From an uncultured Nitrospira sp. (GTDB lineage: Bacteria > Nitrospirota > Nitrospiria > Nitrospirales > Nitrospiraceae): a DNA stretch of 33,150 bases. The stretch is taken from assembly GCA_902500785.1 (NCBI GenBank), contig CABVRW010000005.1, positions 83,008 to 116,157 of the forward strand. The letters are read 5' to 3'. This document shows positions 32,288-33,150 of the stretch, in pieces. The stretch's first letter is position 1. Each line of letters opens with the position of its first letter. Made by a program: the position numbers and the translations under genes. The notes beneath the pieces are model-generated. The model was not told the origin of the DNA. It worked only from the letters and a program-made list of their open reading frames with translations, and did no database searches.

Positions 32288-33150
32288 TCAGGCCCCTCTC
32301 GTCACTCGCCAGGCGATTCCCGCCCCGATCAGCAGCATCATCGTCGATAACAGATAGGGCGCGCCGGGCAGGTGCCAGTCGGCCTGTGGACCGATGAATG
32401 CGGCGAAGGTTTGCGTGAACAGCGTCGGCCCGATCAGGCCGGCGATGCCGGTGAGGCTGGCGATGGCGCCTTGCAGTTGCCCTTGCTCCGACGCACTCAC
32501 CCGGCGCGTCATGAACACCTGCGCAGAGGGACCGGCAAGCCCCCAAAACGCCATGACCGGAATACCGAAACAGTAGATGAGGGGCGTGGGCGCGAGCCCA
32601 TAGATGGCAAAGCCGGCGGCTCCGCAAAGCAGCCCGGTGAGCAACGTGCGCCGCTCTCCCAATCGCGCGGTGATCGGCCGCACCAACGTTCCCTGTACGA
32701 TCATGGCACAGACTCCGACCGCCGCGAGCGTAAAGCCCACCGCCGATGGACCCCAACCATACCGATATCCCAGGTACAACACGGCGACGCTGGGCAACAC
32801 CCCGTGAGCCAGGTTCATCAAAAAGTTCGACGCCGCCAGGCCGAAGAGCTCATGATGTGAACGCAACAGCATCAACGCACCCGCCGGATTGGCCCGCGTC
32901 CACCTGAACGGCGCCCGCTTCTCACGCGGCAGCGATTCCGGCAACACGAAGAACCCGTAACAGGCGTTAAGCAAACTCGTCGCCGCCGCGCCCCAAAATG
33001 GCCAGCGGGGATCGACGGCGCCCAGGAGTCCACCCACGGCGGGCCCCAGCACGAAACCGAGGCCGAAGGATGCCCCCATCAGGCCGAATGCGGCGGCGCG
33101 TTTGTCCGGCGGCGTCACATCGGCGATGTAGGCGCCGGCCGTGCTGAAAC
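32288..33150 (-). CDS. MFS transporter, TetA-like drug exporter (5' end beyond window)
   Basis: The last 286 codons of a membrane transporter; the frame is open to the right edge (reading FSTAGAYIADVTPPDKRAA), so the start lies outside. The motif AYIADVTPPDKRAAAFGLMGASFGLGFVLGPAVGGLLG is the helix 4-5 signature of the TetA/Bcr group of 12-helix drug:proton exporters, and the second half includes the MFS loop TARLGERRTLL and a helix with GLAGPSAQVFMTRRVSASEQGQLQGA. Drug specificity cannot be told from sequence. Convergent with the TPR gene. Confidence 0.88.
   Translation of the reverse strand, partial: FSTAGAYIADVTPPDKRAAAFGLMGASFGLGFVLGPAVGGLLGAVDPRWPFWGAAATSLLNACYGFFVLPESLPREKRAPFRWTRANPAGALMLLRSHHELFGLAASNFLMNLAHGVLPSVAVLYLGYRYGWGPSAVGFTLAAVGVCAMIVQGTLVRPITARLGERRTLLTGLLCGAAGFAIYGLAPTPLIYCFGIPVMAFWGLAGPSAQVFMTRRVSASEQGQLQGAIASLTGIAGLIGPTLFTQTFAAFIGPQADWHLPGAPYLLSTMMLLIGAGIAWRVTRGA

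Noticed and set aside
1-33150. tRNA, rRNA or CRISPR array
   Set aside because: No T-loop-like GGTTCGAATCC pattern within a cloverleaf, no rRNA-like stretch and no regularly spaced repeats were noticed by eye; a covariance-model scan was not possible.

Overview
The window is a GC-rich, densely packed bacterial chromosome segment (only the first ~500 bases look AT-richer). No rRNA, tRNA, CRISPR array or complete insertion sequence was seen. The gene mix fits a Nitrospira-like member of the Nitrospirota: a very large multi-PAS hybrid kinase, several small exported proteins, paired degenerate AAA proteins, a 227-residue family I pyrophosphatase, and families such as DUF2127 and DoxX. This assignment is inference from protein style, with no marker gene to confirm it.

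Layout. 1-374 (minus): 5' part of an HNH-endonuclease-type gene cut by the window edge. 915-1220: small exported helical protein with a terminator. 1.6-4.8 kb (plus): YihY/BrkB membrane protein and release factor 3 (prfC). 4.8-5.1 kb: a cluster of ATACTGGAC motifs, the last forming a perfect palindrome over the -10 box of a strong promoter for an SGNH/AlgX-like membrane protein (5153-6592). 6965-7135: 56-residue zinc-finger protein. 7.3-9.5 kb (minus): SF2 helicase followed by a small AAA protein with a destroyed P-loop. 9.9-14.5 kb (minus): MFS transporter, DEAD-box RNA helicase, pyrophosphatase, VOC protein. 14.9-18.1 kb: two outer-membrane barrels, an uncharacterised 130-residue protein and a DoxX-like protein. 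18.3-23.9 kb (minus): an 1856-residue protein holding two complete histidine kinases and two receiver domains. 24.2-26.0 kb (plus): three exported proteins divergent from the kinase. 26.0-29.5 kb: gluconokinase, DUF2127, SnoaL-like, a helical hypothetical, GIY-YIG nuclease and the second degenerate AAA protein. 29.8-33.15 kb: zinc-ribbon protein, CBS-pair protein, TPR protein and a TetA-type MFS exporter cut by the right edge.

How the genes relate. Most are single-gene units or short pairs. The clearest couplings are helicase plus pseudo-AAA (81-base gap), pyrophosphatase plus DEAD-box helicase (tightly abutting), the overlapping lipoprotein pair (ATGA overlap) divergent from the giant kinase, and CBS plus zinc-ribbon. 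Two sets of paralogues link distant parts of the window: the two degenerate AAA proteins (7.3 and 28.9 kb), and the 130-residue protein at 16.1 kb whose fold recurs as the N-terminal half of the CBS protein at 30.3 kb. These pairs, and the palindromic operator-promoter at 5.06 kb, are the most promising leads for undescribed biology.
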